This document shows positions 12,701-24,824 of a stretch of DNA of 64,000 bases, piece by piece. The notes below the pieces were generated by a model. The model saw nothing but the letters and a program-made list of their open reading frames with translations, was not told where the DNA came from and did not search any database. Source of the stretch: Klebsormidium nitens (taxonomy: Eukaryota; Streptophyta; Klebsormidiophyceae; Klebsormidiales; Klebsormidiaceae); the NCBI GenBank assembly GCA_000708835.1, contig DF236992.1, positions 204,513 through 268,512 on the forward strand. The letters are read 5' to 3'. Both the position numbers and the translations under genes were made by a program. How positions within the stretch are numbered: the stretch's first letter is position 1; each line of letters opens with the position of its first letter.

Positions 12701-15700
12701 GTCCTTCCAGGCTCAGCATAAGACAAGACTTTAACGGCTCCCTCTTGACTCAATGCTGCAGCCCTGACATCGAAAAAGTATGGATATAACGCTTGCTATT
12801 GAAAATCCAAGTGCATGACTTTTTAACCGAAAATCTCTAAGCTCGAGAGCCCTCACTCGTAGCGCGTCTCGTCGAGCGCCATGATGGCGTTGAAGATGAG
12901 GTCGCAGGACGCCTCCACGAGCCCCACCGCCTTCATCGCCTTGATCCCCATCTGGCGCAGTGGCAGAGGCAGGGCATGAGGTCAGCAAGCGCTGCTTGAG
13001 AAACTTTTCCTTTGCTCAGGTTCTTCTCGAACGGAGCTGTCGGCCATGCGCTCATGATAGAAGGCTCGTTGTCAAGTCGAGTACAATAAGCGAACCGACA
13101 CGTCTGACCAAAAAGCAGATCTTATTACTTTGGAAGCCCAATTAGAGAGTAAGCCTGACTGACGATGTCAAGCAAGGAATGTTGGCGAAACATGAAACAT
13201 CCATAGAAGCAGGACTATACGTTTTTGTCACTGCTTTTGGCATCGCTGCAACGATTCAGCCGGTCCCCCTTTTGATGCGGTGTCAATACTCAGGCCTCGA
13301 GTCACTGGTGAGATTGATGTGCCGTTTCGTCAGACCGATCGTGGCTAAGGGCAAAAGTCCGACAGCAAAAACGAAGTGCCTGGACCTTCAATGGTGAGTC
13401 CTGCCCTTCACTTTCGAGTCCAACAGCCATTCTGTAACGTTTCGCTCGCTTTCTTGCGCCAGTACTCGGATTTGAACAGCAAGCTTTGCAGTTTCTTATG
13501 TCCAGTTACCAAGCAACTGGACCCATGCCGCAAAGAGCCTGATCAAAAGACCAAGTAAACCAAGAAGAGGAACAGGAGACAAAACTGAGAAGCAAGGGCC
13601 GTACCTCGGAGTCCGGAATCTCCTCGTAGAAGCGCAGCCCGTTGTCGCACGCGAGCAGCTTCCAGTGGCGATCCGGGGCGCGGGATGCCGCCTCCTGCTC
13701 CGCCGATGCCCAGTCCACAAACGTCTTCGGCAGGCCTGCGCAACGGGGGCAAAATCGCTTTCAAGAGACTCTTGCTGGCACCTGAAAGAGTCGATGCAAT
13801 CGCCATGAAATGCCCATCCTTTACTGTGTTTTGTCTGCATGTGCATCAGCAGAGTACGTGTGCTGCTCGCAGTTCAGCAGTCGTTGAAGAAAAGATGGAA
13901 ACTTGCAAATTCCGACTCCAATCTCGCTCAAACAAGTGGTTGGTTCATATCAGATAATTCCATGTGAGAAGCCCCAAACGACGATCCACCATGCAGAGGG
14001 CAACTCTGCACCTCCGATTGGTGACTAAACCTTTCTCACGATCAGCATGCCGCGGGTGATTCCGAACAGAAGAGACCGCTTGAGGAAAAAGCGTGCAAAG
14101 CGTGGGATTTTCAGGCTCACCTGGCCCAGTCGACTTGAGCCTGCGCATGGGCACCGGGGGCCGGGCGTCCTCCTTGCTGCTGCGGAAAGAGTCGCCCATG
14201 GATTCGCTGTACGGACGAAAAAGCAGGAATGAGACCACGCACTCCTGAGTCGTAAACGAATTGATTTGCAGCTTTTACTTTGTAATGCATCTTCAATGAC
14301 CCCTTCTCGACAAGTTGATTATCCAGTTGGTGGACCATGCAAGGAGGGGTCGTGCATGCGCTGAGGAGAGACTATTTTTAGAACGGGACTTCGTGCCGCT
14401 TATCAATTTTTATGCACTGAGGCATGGCTCCTGTCCCGTCGCCTTTGCCCAAGGGGAACCGTTCTTTGATGACTTTACTAACTTCCGTGCAAAACGCAGA
14501 TTGCGAATTGTTCCCCTTTCCGCAACATTGGTCCTTACACCACCTGAAGATCTGCACAACAGCCCTCGCCGATTGCACCTCCAGGCAAACCTGACCGTCG
14601 AACCATCAATGTACAATTTTCCAATTCGGCCAATGCATCAAGCTCAGATGTCAACACAAGGCAAACAAGAGGTTCGATGGATCCAGATCCTTGATGGAAG
14701 AAGGGGACAAAGAAACTTACGAGCTGTCCCAGTCAGCATCGGGGGAGCCAATGGACGGGCCCGTCAGGCTGTCGAGGCCGCTTGCAGTGAGCGCGCGCTT
14801 GATGAAGGATCCCGGATTCTGCTATGAGACAGAGACAAGGGCTCAATGCCCATACGTGTAGTGACTGGGGAGAATATGTGCATAAGTTGATGGTCATAAC
14901 CATAAATCTAGGGAGTCAACAGACCTGAGCCTGATGCCCCAGAAACAAGTGTCTGATTAGCAAAGCGGGAAGACGCAAAGTACTCATGTCAATCGAAATT
15001 TGCCAGTCCTTTGAGACAAACAGCAGTACTGTGCTTGCACCCGAAACTTCTCGAGCTTTTAGGACGCCCCAGGAAACTGGTTGTTAATCCAAAGGAGTTG
15101 GAAGCGACCGAGCCTCAATCTGGGACACACTCAGATAGCACGGGCCTGTCCTCCACAGCTCGGACACAATGAGCATAAGATCCCATGCAGCTCAAAGCAT
15201 CTACTCACGTTGCTGACTTTCTCGAGGGCCTCCTTCCAGACCGTGATCTCTTCCGGGCTTGACGCGCCAATCTGTACAGGGACAGAAAGACATGGGGAGT
15301 TTGGGTGGGGCTGCCGCACTGATTTGAACGCAGGATTGTCCTTTGAGAGATGCAAAAAGGTGGTGCCAGACCCTGCCTTAAACCCGCTCAACATCCGAAT
15401 CTGACCACTGCAAGCAGCCCCAGAACTGCCGAATCTCGCCGAGAGGGATCAGATATACAACCTAAGTTTAGGCTGTTGTAGGGTCTCTATCACTTTGAAA
15501 TCTCACAGACAAGCTCATCGTTGCTGACAAGCTTTGCTTGAAAGGGGGACAACGCACCTGTATCTGCTTGTGCCCCAGGGACTTCTGATAGAGCTCAATG
15601 CAATAAATTGCCTGCACAACAGGGCGGGCAAAATTGAAGGGGGCTTAGCACAAATGCGAGGATCTCTGCGGAATGGAAGTTTGAGGGGGGTCCAGAATGG

Positions 15701-17122
15701 CATGAGACAGAACTGTGAATTGAGACCCTTATGCCTACTGGTCATCTCTGTGGCACCATTTTACAGGCTTGAAAAGTTTCGGGGGTCCAGTTCATAAATG
15801 GAAAATGACCTGCACCACTGCACTGACGGAGAAAGACCTGTAACAGAGCAAACCAGACAGGTTGGTCATATCAACGAAATAATGGATGAAAGTACGGTCG
15901 CGTTCTTGGCCCGATTCGCAAAAATGATCGCGGGGGCCAGGTGCACTAAGTACATTTGCGCCAAAATGCAACATGTTTGGAACTTCTCTTCAAGTGTGTC
16001 ATATGGTGCTTCACTTTTTCCCTCCAGAAAGTGGCAAGAGTGACATCTGAACCTTCCACAATCCTCTGCAGCCTTTCTTCACACTACTTTTCCAGTAGAA
16101 TAGCGGCGTACTGCAATGCTACAGTCCGGTCTTAGCAAAGTGCAGAGAAGCAAGTGAGGCCAAGGACTCACATGGCCCTTGCGCATCTCCAGGCCCTTGT
16201 CATCAATCCGTGTGTCACCCTCAATGAGAATTGCTCGAATGGGAACCTGCACAGAAACAATGGGCAGACTTCCTGAGTCTTGCTTTTTGTCCTTCCTCTC
16301 TTGCGGTTGACGTAGGATCCTGAATGAACTTTCTCTGGCCCACGGCCGACTGCTCTTCTGAATCATCATCAGGAGGAGAAAAACAACGAAGGGCAACCAC
16401 CTCCTGCACTCAGCGGACTGGACACTGGTACATAGTCAGTCCCCAACCCACCTTTGATGCAGCGTTCGCAGGCGTTGAGCCATAATGCAGCAAAGCCAAG
16501 AGACGATCAACTCGACATGTGCTTGCCAGACCACATTGCGATCTGCATTGTCCAGAGCAGAACCAGGACGATCAGACTGGGTAGCATTGCACCTCATTAG
16601 CAGAGAAGACGCTCGGGGTGTTCTTACCTGCTTTCCGCTCGGCTTGTGCTTCCAATACGACAGCACCCGGCCCTCCAGGCAGAAGTAGCGCTTGTGCAGG
16701 TACCCCTTGCCGAACGAGCGGCGGCCCATCTTGAACAGCCAGCCCTCCAGCAGCCGCTGCGTGTGGGGCACCGGGATAGGGCTCGGCCGCTTGGGAATGT
16801 CGATCGACATGCTCGATGCGAGCGAGCCCCCCAGATCGCTGGTCAGGTGACGCAGCTCCCGAGGGGGGGGCATGCCCGCAAGAGACAGCGCTCTGTTCGG
16901 GGCCCCATTTGTTCTGTCCCCCCTTTTGTGTTTTGGATTGTTTGTTGGTGATGCGGTCGTGCTCTGGGGGTTAGGGGTTGTCGCTTTGGGGGGGCTGGCT
17001 GCGGGGGACTGGATCTTGTAAGGGGATCTAGCGGCGGCCAGCAGATTGTCCGGGTTGCTCAGTGTGCGGTTGAGCTTATGCTCCCCAAGTGTCTGCCGCT
17101 TGCCGCCCCGGCTGCTGTCCAT
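6781..17122 (-). CDS. EDR2-like PH-START-DUF1336 protein
   Basis: Nineteen exons on the minus strand: 17122-16628, 16246-16172, 15611-15558, 15271-15209, 14818-14721, 14206-14121, 13735-13605, 12951-12857, 12484-12389, 12118-12054, 11741-11670, 11233-11063, 10303-9947, 9636-9449, 9162-9010, 8594-8451, 8113-8018, 7382-7281 and 6873-6781. Together they give 877 residues in frame. A Ser/Pro-rich N terminus is followed by a PH domain (about 125-229, EGWLFKMG ... HKRYFCLEGRVLSYWK), a START domain (about 290-500, WQRDLCYTRYWRR) and the DUF1336/EDR2_C domain (about 620-877, DVDIGSSVVANGIL). In Arabidopsis, ENHANCED DISEASE RESISTANCE 2 (about 718 residues) has this exact layout. It binds phosphoinositides through PH and negatively regulates defence-related cell death, so membrane or lipid binding is inferred here. 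The start at 17122 is chosen as the ATG before a basic Ser-rich tail; an in-frame upstream ATG at 17209 would add 29 residues. The long linker exon (10303-9947) contains an acidic Ser/Glu stretch. Confidence 0.95.
8196..8257. repeat. 31-base tandem duplication, two copies
   Basis: Two adjacent 31-base units beginning GCTCAAAGCAAGG (8196-8226 and 8227-8257) differ at two positions. They lie in an intron of the EDR2-like gene. Confidence 0.92.
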
Positions 17123-18866
17123 TGTGGCGGGACAGACGGGGGGAGGAGCTATGCCCACATTGCGAGAGCGCCCCGCGCAATCATTACGGGACTGCAGCCT
17201 CGGTCCCACATTCTGAATGCTCCAAAAGGATCAGTGCCCTTGAAGTAAGCGAAACAGGTGCCCGCTGAAAAGGACAAATGAGGGGCTAGACTGGCTGTGT
17301 GTCAGGAAACACGTGCACTTTGCATGTGGCCTTATGCAGACATGAAAACAGCCTGCATGCGCTGGACAACTTTGTGCCAATGCCTTAAATGCTGCCCTGT
17401 CTCCTGTTTAGAGCTTCCTTTGATGCAGCTAGGTTGAGGTTCCTGCTTCGCCCCTGACAGCATCAAGCTCAGAGATGCCCTGTAATGACTACATTTACCT
17501 ATATCGGCACTAAACCATACCCAGATGGTGCCCCACTGACTACAACCTAGAAGACAGGCTTTTGGGCTAAGGCTGAGACTTCCCTCTGACCGCAATACTG
17601 TCCACAAGAGGAGTGAAGCAAGATCTTTCAACCGATCTGCTCAAAACACCAACTGAAACAGGGGCACCTCCTTCTGGGCAGTTCGATCCACCCTGATTGC
17701 TGATCCTTTTACGCACCCCAAGGAGAGTTTTTCGCTGCAGCTCCGCAAAGATTCCCCAGGCTTTCTGCTCGGCCAGAACTTGTGTCGCTGTGGCGAGCTC
17801 GTTGCCCCTGAACCACCCCTGAACAGGCAGAATTTTAAGGCGCTATTTAGCAGAAAGCCCTCTCTCTAGCTCTCTCTCCCATTCATACTTGCACTCGTGC
17901 AAGCCTCGACTAGTGTGGAGCTCACTGGAGCATGATTGAGCAGGATTTCACCTTGAGAAAATGTGCAAACGACGAATGCGTGTAGGTACGCTGCAAGAGG
18001 ACATATAGGTAAGTGTATGGGCCCCAGCGAATCCATTTGGGCCCCACTGCGCAGTAGCTCTTGCTTATGCCAATGTTGTATGCATATTTCGCCGTTCGAT
18101 CATGGTGATGGACGGTAAGTAAGGAGTCAGAGCGCCAAAATCATCTGCTATTCGAATTGGGGGGGTTAGATTCGGGAGATTAATGATCAATGCCCTCAGG
18201 AAATTCAAGTCCAGAATTCCATGCCCGTATGCATTTGAATTTGACTGGTACCTTGATGCAGCATCAAGCAAGGTGCATGAGAAGACAAACAAACTTGAGC
18301 AAAGCACTGCACTGCACATGCAGAGCAAAGCATTGCACAAGACTCCCCATTCACTTTCAAGCTGACCAGAGCTAGCAGAGCCTCAGAGAGGAGCAGAACG
18401 GGCATTCTTCTGGTCTTTCCTTGATAGCTCTTTCTGTGTCCTCGAGTTGTGTGGCCAGGTCACCCGTAAGGTCTTCTGTACTACCTCGATCATCGGTTTC
18501 TTTAGCTTGATAATTGCGTGTCACCAACTGCTACAGTGCTAGCTGACGCAATGTGCTAAGGTGGGGCTGAAGCTGAGGGGGTTTAAGAAAAGGGACTTTC
18601 TTGCCTCATTCAGTCAACTCACTGACATCTCACTGAGACCGCCATCTCAGGAATCAGGACCTGGACTCTGGAGAAGCCACGTTCGACCTTACCACAACAT
18701 TAGCTTGCTGAATTGCTAGACTGTGAATGGTTCTTGTGCTCAAAAGTGAAGCACTTTCAGATATACAGTTGCCCAATCACCCCCAATAGATCGTAGTAGA
18801 GTTGTGCGGAATAGGTTATTTTAAGTCTCTTCCTATCATGAGGTTCTGAGAAGCGAAGCGCAGCAA
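17123..18866. other. Divergent intergenic region, putative promoters
   Basis: About 1.7 kb separates the start codons of the EDR2-like gene (-) and the unknown zinc-finger gene (+), so it should carry both promoters and 5' UTRs. A CT-rich tract lies near 17855-17880. The first ~87 bases (17123-17209) stay open in frame with EDR2 exon 1. I see no convincing TATA box or other named element. Confidence 0.5.
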
Positions 18867-21800
18867 ATGTCTGGTTTCCACCACCACCACAATGAGCACC
18901 ACGGCCACCTGGACGCCCTCGTCCACAGTGCGCTCGACGTGGGGGGCGTTCTCACGCATGATGACGAGTCTGAAGACAACGCGGACGATCATCGCGAGCT
19001 GCAGGAAGATGTCCCACACCGGAGCGTCAACAGGAGGGTCCGATGCGCGCTCTACTATGGGAGTCTGTCAGGAGACAGCTGCGTGCGCATCCTCAGCTGT
19101 GGGGATACTTTCGAGAAGGTGAGGGGATGGGGGAACTTGTTTGGAACCCGGTTGGTTGGCTAGATGCGTATGATTCGTGTCAGGTGCTGCAGAAGCGAAT
19201 TGTCATAGGTGCTACGCTGCTCGATCTCTCTGGCTTTGTTGGGAAGCTGTGGAAATAGGGCAAAGTAATTTGCAGTATCTATCTTTATAAGGGTGGGCCT
19301 TACGAGCCTGGACCTAGCTTGCAGGGGGATCCCTCGAGAGCATTGCAAGATATTGGGGGGCAAACGTGTCGCTGAAACTCAGTCTTTGCTTTCCTCAAGC
19401 GGGACCTTGTACTGCAGTTTCATTCTGCGGTGACCAAGTGGGTCGAAACAAAATCGCTGTCAACTGGCAAGTTGGAGCAGTTCACGATGCAGTACAGGGA
19501 CCCCATTGAAGCAGGTGAGGATTTTCACACTGATCTCACTGTTTCAACATTCAAGCCAAGAGGGTTATTGCTTTCGTTGTTGACGTGTTTCTCTGTTGGA
19601 TATTACACCGCAGTCTTCAAGCCTGCGTCTTCATTCCATGGGGCAGTCGTACAAGGTTGTTCAGTATCTGTCAGAATTGGATTTAAATTTTCTGATCGTA
19701 CTAGTGATTGCAAGGAGCAGAGGCCCCATTAAGTGCGTAGGTAACTTCGGCTGTCCCCAAGGTGGACCGATATGGTGCGATAAAACACAATGTTTAGACA
19801 GAAACTTTCGTCCTCCTGTCTGCCCTCCAGTTCAATACTACGAGGCACACACCATCTAGAAAGAGACGTTTCTTCCTGCTGTCTACACACCCCGCTTCTT
19901 CCCGCTGTCAGTAGAACGCTTCCTTGCCACGCAACCATGTTTCGGAGAATCCTTCAGAAAGGCAGGTTCGACATTCCGCAAACCTCAATCCTCTCCTTTT
20001 TGCAGTCAGAAGAGGAGGACGCCCCCTTGCCCCGCACCTCTTCTCGGAGGTTCCTCAAAAAACTCAGGGTCAAACTCTTGAATACTCACCCCGCTTGTTC
20101 CTGCAAGTAGGAGCGGAGGACGCCCTATTGTGGTGCAACCTACGTCGAAAGACTCTCACAAATCTTGATTTGAAACTCTAGATCCGTAACCCTCCCCTCT
20201 TTACACCAGGAGCGGAGGACGCTCCCTTGCTGCCCAAGTGACTGCTCGAAGGATGCGCCAGAAAAACGAAGTCAAATTCGGGAAGCTCAGCCCGCTTCTT
20301 CGTGCAACTAGAAGTGGAGGACGCCCCCTCGCTGCGCAACCTGTGCTCAGAGTAACTCTTTCCAAGTCATGTGGTTTTGATTCAAGGTGGGCATTGTGCA
20401 CTTACCCCGCTTGTTCGTGCAACTAGGCGCCGAGGACGCCCCCTTGCTGCGCAACCTGTGCTCGGAGGACGACTGGGATGCAGCCCTCCAGGACTTGTAC
20501 ATGCTTTCGACCATGGAGGAGGGGCGCGCCGCTGTTGGAGCCGTTGGGAGCATGCTCGTACGGCTAGACGTCCTCGTGCGGGCCGCGGACGACGCCGAGG
20601 CCAAGCGCTCGGGGAAGGCGAAACCGGCAAAGTGAGGGGCTTGGAAATGGTCTTGTATTGTGGTTTGGTCGAGTGTCATTGGTTCGTTCTCGTGAATGAT
20701 TAGTTTGAATTTGGCTGATAGCTGAGGCCTAGGGGTGGAATATCGGCTGCATGTTCACTACACGCACTTCGATTCTAGTCGAAGGTCTGTTTATCGACTT
20801 TCATGCAACGCATCGGGGTCTGTTTGCATTGAATGGTACTTTTTCTCGCGGCCTTGCAATATCCAAACTGACACGTGTTCAGGTTGATCTTTCGTCTCTG
20901 ATCCTGGCTCCTTGTCTTTGTCCTTCGTGCCTTGTCGGCTTGCCGCATGCTTTCTTCTTTTCTTTCGCGAAGGCGATCAATGCTTATTATCAGGTAGATT
21001 TATGCAGATGGACAATACCGTTTAGTGAAAATTCAAATATCAACTGATCAAGCTCATACCTGCCCCGCCAGCCCTCGTTACGTTCCCCCAAAGGCGCCTG
21101 TGCAGAACCAGTTGCAAGCTCAGACGTAAGGCATTCACTCTGCAACCTCCTTTTGCCTTCCGCCCACTTATGCCTACCTTCCGCAGGCTTTCCAGCTACG
21201 TCCCGCGGAAGACGCACCCGGGGGATCCCCCCGAGGAGGAGCCCCCCCGCAAGCGCGGCCGCCCGAAAACGGAACACCCGGGAGAGGAGGTCCTGTCACA
21301 GCTGCTGCCGGCGAAAGAGGTCTACAAGGTCCGTCTTGATTTCAGCTTGACGTGAGCCAGATTAAGATGCGAAATGGCCTGCGGAGGACCGCAAACACTG
21401 TCCTCGATACAAACTTAAGCGCTCCGCACCCGACAGCCCTAAAGTAGAGCTCACCATCACCTGGGCGCTGACCTATCTCAACCTCGCTATATCTCACTCT
21501 GAATGGCCTCACAGATGGTTTGGCTCATTTTCTAAGGTTGCCTTTCTAAACAACAACCCGAAACTATTTTCTCTGATTCGATTCGCTTCGCTCCTTTCCT
21601 CATGTCCCAAAACCGGAAGCGTATTGACGGTCGTATCGACGCTTCTGTCTACAAGGTGTTCAGCAAGCGGCTGCAGCCCGAGGGCCCCGAGAGCCTCCCG
21701 AAAGCGTGCCTCCTGGTAGAGCGCATGACGCGGCGCGAGGTGGCGGTGTTCCTGGAGTACAAGCACATGCTGCACCACGTGCTGAAACTAGAGCGGGGGG

Positions 21801-23529
21801 ACCTGGCGGGGTGAGCCTGCGGCCCTACTTTCTCGCACTTCTGGTATCATATGCGAGCAGAGCTTATACAGGGGACTTCTAGAAGAGTGAAGGCGGGCTA
21901 TGGGATAAGAAGGTGGTGCGAGGGTGCTGTCGAGGATGGTATATGGTGCACCTGCTCGAATCACGTCTACTGTTGATGAAGCTTTGGGTACGACGGATGC
22001 TCTCAAAAGGGACGAGTGCCACGAAGGAGCTTCTTCGTCCGGTTCTTAGAAATTGTTGGGGTACACCGTTTCCCAGGTTTTGTCCTCCTGGTGAGAGGGG
22101 GTTCCCTCATATTGTGCGTAAAAGACTTGCTCTAGCGCTCTGCTAAGCTTGTGGTCTGCTGCCGTTCTGCATACATGATGATCGACATCCAAAGCCCTCC
22201 GAGTGGACCTGGACAGTGTCTTAAAAACCCTCAAGGAAAAGTCGAACTGTCGCTCTTTCGAGTGTCCGGTCTCCCGTTCTATGTGTTCTGCCGCACCCCC
22301 CCTTTCCCACATGAAGCCATAGCGAGTGAGGCGAATCTCCACTTGAGACGATAATCTGCATTGGACGACTCCTCCCCCAACAGATACGTCGAACCGTTTC
22401 ATCGGGGACAATCTTCACTTGAGACGACAATCTGCATTGGACACTCCTCACTGAACAGATACGTCGAACCGTTTCATTGGGGACAATCAAAAAGTCTGCT
22501 CACATTTTCACCCTCCCCCCTCCTCTGCAGGAGCCGCGGCGCGGACTACCTCATCAGCCTGCAGCGCATGGCGTGCCCCATCTGCGGGCGCATCTTCGCC
22601 GCCAACGACCTCCAGTTCGCTAACCTGTGGGGGGCGCGCCGCCCGGGCGCCGACAACAAGCACCTCAACAGCCACACGAAAGACGACTCCCCGCTGCACG
22701 AGCGGGAAGCCGCGCAGCGCGTGATCCAGCGGCTGCACGACTGGAAGCAGAACGAGTGCAAGATGACGGTGCCCGGCCCTGCGGTGCTGCTCGAGCCGCC
22801 GCGGCCGGAGGCGCGGCCCGACTTCTTCTTCCCCGCTGGTAAGTATTTTGTTGAAGAGTTCCAGGGCTTCGAGTTGTCTGCAGGTGCGTGTGTCTACCGG
22901 GTCATTTGGCGGATTACGTCTTTCATACGCATTCCCCGCATCCTGTGTCTTTCTTTGAGTCTTGTCATGTTGTGCCTTGTTGTCCGTACCATCTTGTGAA
23001 ACGGAGAAATGCGCCGTGGTTGGTTGGAGCCCTTGTAACTCAGTGGAGGCCGTCTGTGTTTGTCTGCGGTGCTCAACCATCTTTGTCTCTGTGTGCGCTG
23101 CACGAGCCTGTCGTTTGCTTGCGGACAATTCTTTCGATCGAGCTTCACACCGAAACCCTGAAGATGGGCGAACGTGCTCACGTTGTCCTTTGGTGTGCAG
23201 GCATCGTGCCCAACGTTCTGCCGACGGGTGAGCCGCTGCCGGACGTGGGACAGCCGGGAGTGAACAGTGTGCGGCATGCCCAGTACGAAGCCGAGTACCA
23301 GCAGCAGATCCGGCGAAATCCAGAGCGGACTGCGGAGCGGAATCCGCCCCGACGAGAGCCTAAAATCATCTGGGACCGGAAAGTAGTCCTCCAGATTGAG
23401 GCTGCGCACCCGACGCTGAAACGGCTGGGGGAGCGGTATGAGGAGTTGGTTCCGCAGGGGATGTTTCTACGGCTGTCGCCCAATCTGCAGCAGCAAATGG
23501 TCACAGTGGACGTGCCGCAACTGCCATGA
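18867..23529 (+). CDS. Unknown protein, AT-hook-like motif and atypical zinc finger
   Basis: Seven exons fit with consistent phase: 18867-19118, 19418-19514, 20427-20631, 21187-21328, 21656-21810, 22531-22838 and 23201-23529. They give 495 residues. I do not recognise the family. The N terminus is rich in His and acidic residues. A basic RKRGRPK motif at about 206-212 follows an acidic-proline run and resembles an AT-hook. At about 299-332 a CPIC pair is followed, after about 25 residues, by HLNSH. This is a C2H2-like arrangement, with a loop roughly twice the usual length. The C-terminal part is charged and Pro-rich, ending VDVPQLP. A nuclear, nucleic-acid-binding role is a guess from these motifs. 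The join of exon 2 to exon 3 across a 912-base intron rests on matching phase only. The codon after AAG at 20632 looks like a stop, but GTGAGG there is a good donor that joins in frame to 21187. Confidence 0.68.
19880..20470 (+). repeat. Decayed tandem array of a splice-acceptor/exon edge, period about 100 bases
   Basis: The first ~35 bases of exon 20427-20631, with the pyrimidine tract and AG before it, recur upstream in the same intron. The shared GAGGAC core lies at 20015, 20116, 20215, 20317 and 20432 (the real exon). A weaker copy lies near 19914. Spacings are about 101, 99, 102 and 115 bases. Upstream copies carry substitutions and stops; the copy at 20317 is the closest to the real exon. 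Confidence 0.85.
21320..21657 (+). repeat. Intron bracketed by an 11-base direct repeat
   Basis: GTCTACAAGGT spans the donor junction (21320-21330) and recurs across the acceptor junction (21647-21657) of the same 327-base intron in the unknown zinc-finger gene. Confidence 0.85.
22340..22488. repeat. Tandem duplication of about 75 bases, two copies
   Basis: Two units beginning CACTTGAGACGA (22340-22415 and 22416-22488) share ACAGATACGTCGAACCGTTT. They differ by a few substitutions and small gaps. They lie in an intron of the unknown zinc-finger gene, just before the exon at 22531. Confidence 0.9.
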
Positions 23530-24824
23530 AGTGAGAGACCACGAAAGCGGTGTGTGGGCTTCCTGAGTCGCCAATAAGATGCCGACGGTCTGTCGTGGAA
23601 CCGTCCATGTTAGACAGCTGTACTAGCTAAGCGAGCAAACCAAAGCCCCGAGGTGATGGTTTTGATCCGTGGACTGACTGGGAGAGATCATTAGGATGAG
23701 CATTGGCGAAGAGTGCCAATTCAACGTTCGACTTTGAGGAATCACTAGAGACCACAATGAAAATGATGCTTCTGGGCTGACTCGGCAACTATCAGATTGT
23801 AAAAAACATGCGGTTGCTTGAAACGGGATCGTTACGAAAAGAGACCATCGTTCCAAAATCATATGAGGTCTGCACTTGAATTAAGTTTCAGTGTGCTATC
23901 ATGGTTTCGAAACTGCTGACCTTCTTAGTTTTACGAGAGAGTACTAACTTCTATATTCCAAAGTTCCCTTAATGCACTAATGAGAGCTAGAGAGCTAACA
24001 ATGCAGCTCATTGGTATACTAATGAGCTGAGTCAGCATCAGTGAAATTAAGAATTTGTGCCGGGTATAATCTGGCCTGCATGAGCATATTGGATTCATGG
24101 CGCCCCTTGTAGTCCACAGATCAGATCGTTTGGCCAAGATTGCGTACAGGACTCATCGTCGATCTGATCACTATATTTGTCACATGTGCATGCGCAGCTC
24201 CATACGTACGTACATCTAGATAGGGTGACCAGTAATACTTAAGCCGCTCCAGCTACATGGGAGTATTTACGGCCGCCACAGTTCATGACATGCAATTATT
24301 TACTGGCCGGAGTTACCCCAGTTGCCTCGGTGATCGACATGCATAATCCAAATTAGCTTACATCTGATTAAGTTATGCATGTACATCAAGCACCTAGAGT
24401 CAATTTATTAGAGCTTTGTTGAACGTCCTCAATTGGGATAATTACTGTGTCTAGAAATCCTCGATAATTATTATCGGGTACCTGCAGATTGTATGCCTCA
24501 ACCGCTTGGTGTAGCGCTTTCAACTACTCCTATGTACATATGTGTCTCAAACACTCAGTTGTAGGGGGGTGTTCCGTAAGAGCTGGCGTACTATGAGGCA
24601 ACTCGAAACAATCAGCCAACGGCTGATGCACATGGTGCAAGACAGGACTCTGGAAGAGCCTTGCACATAATGCACATAATGAATCCAACTTCACTTCAAA
24701 CCCAGATGCCTCTACAATGCGTGAGCGCCAACATGCGCGCACCCCTGTCTAATTGGGGTCACCAAACGGGCTCCAGCGGATGCACTTTGCTGCTCAGCCA
24801 AACCCCCTGAGCTTTTCAGCTCTT
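23530..24824. other. Intergenic, convergent 3' ends
   Basis: AT-rich sequence between the stop of the zinc-finger gene (+) and the stop of the CYSTM gene (-). I see no RNA gene, long repeat or supported coding segment here. Confidence 0.6.

Noticed and set aside
18816-19064. Hydrophobic minus-strand frame that looks like a small membrane protein
   Set aside because: It is the complement of the His/Asp/Glu-rich exon 18867-19118, and such complements give Val/Leu/Ile runs. The plus-strand frame has an ATG, a good donor at 19118 and a phase match to 19418.
19880-20470. Regularly spaced repeats as a possible CRISPR array
   Set aside because: Units are diverged, have no unique spacers and match an adjacent exon edge. 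The genome is eukaryotic.
20632-20637. Stop codon after KPAK that would end the unknown gene
   Set aside because: The TGA is part of GTGAGG, a good donor, and splicing from 20631 to 21187 keeps the frame into the AT-hook exon.
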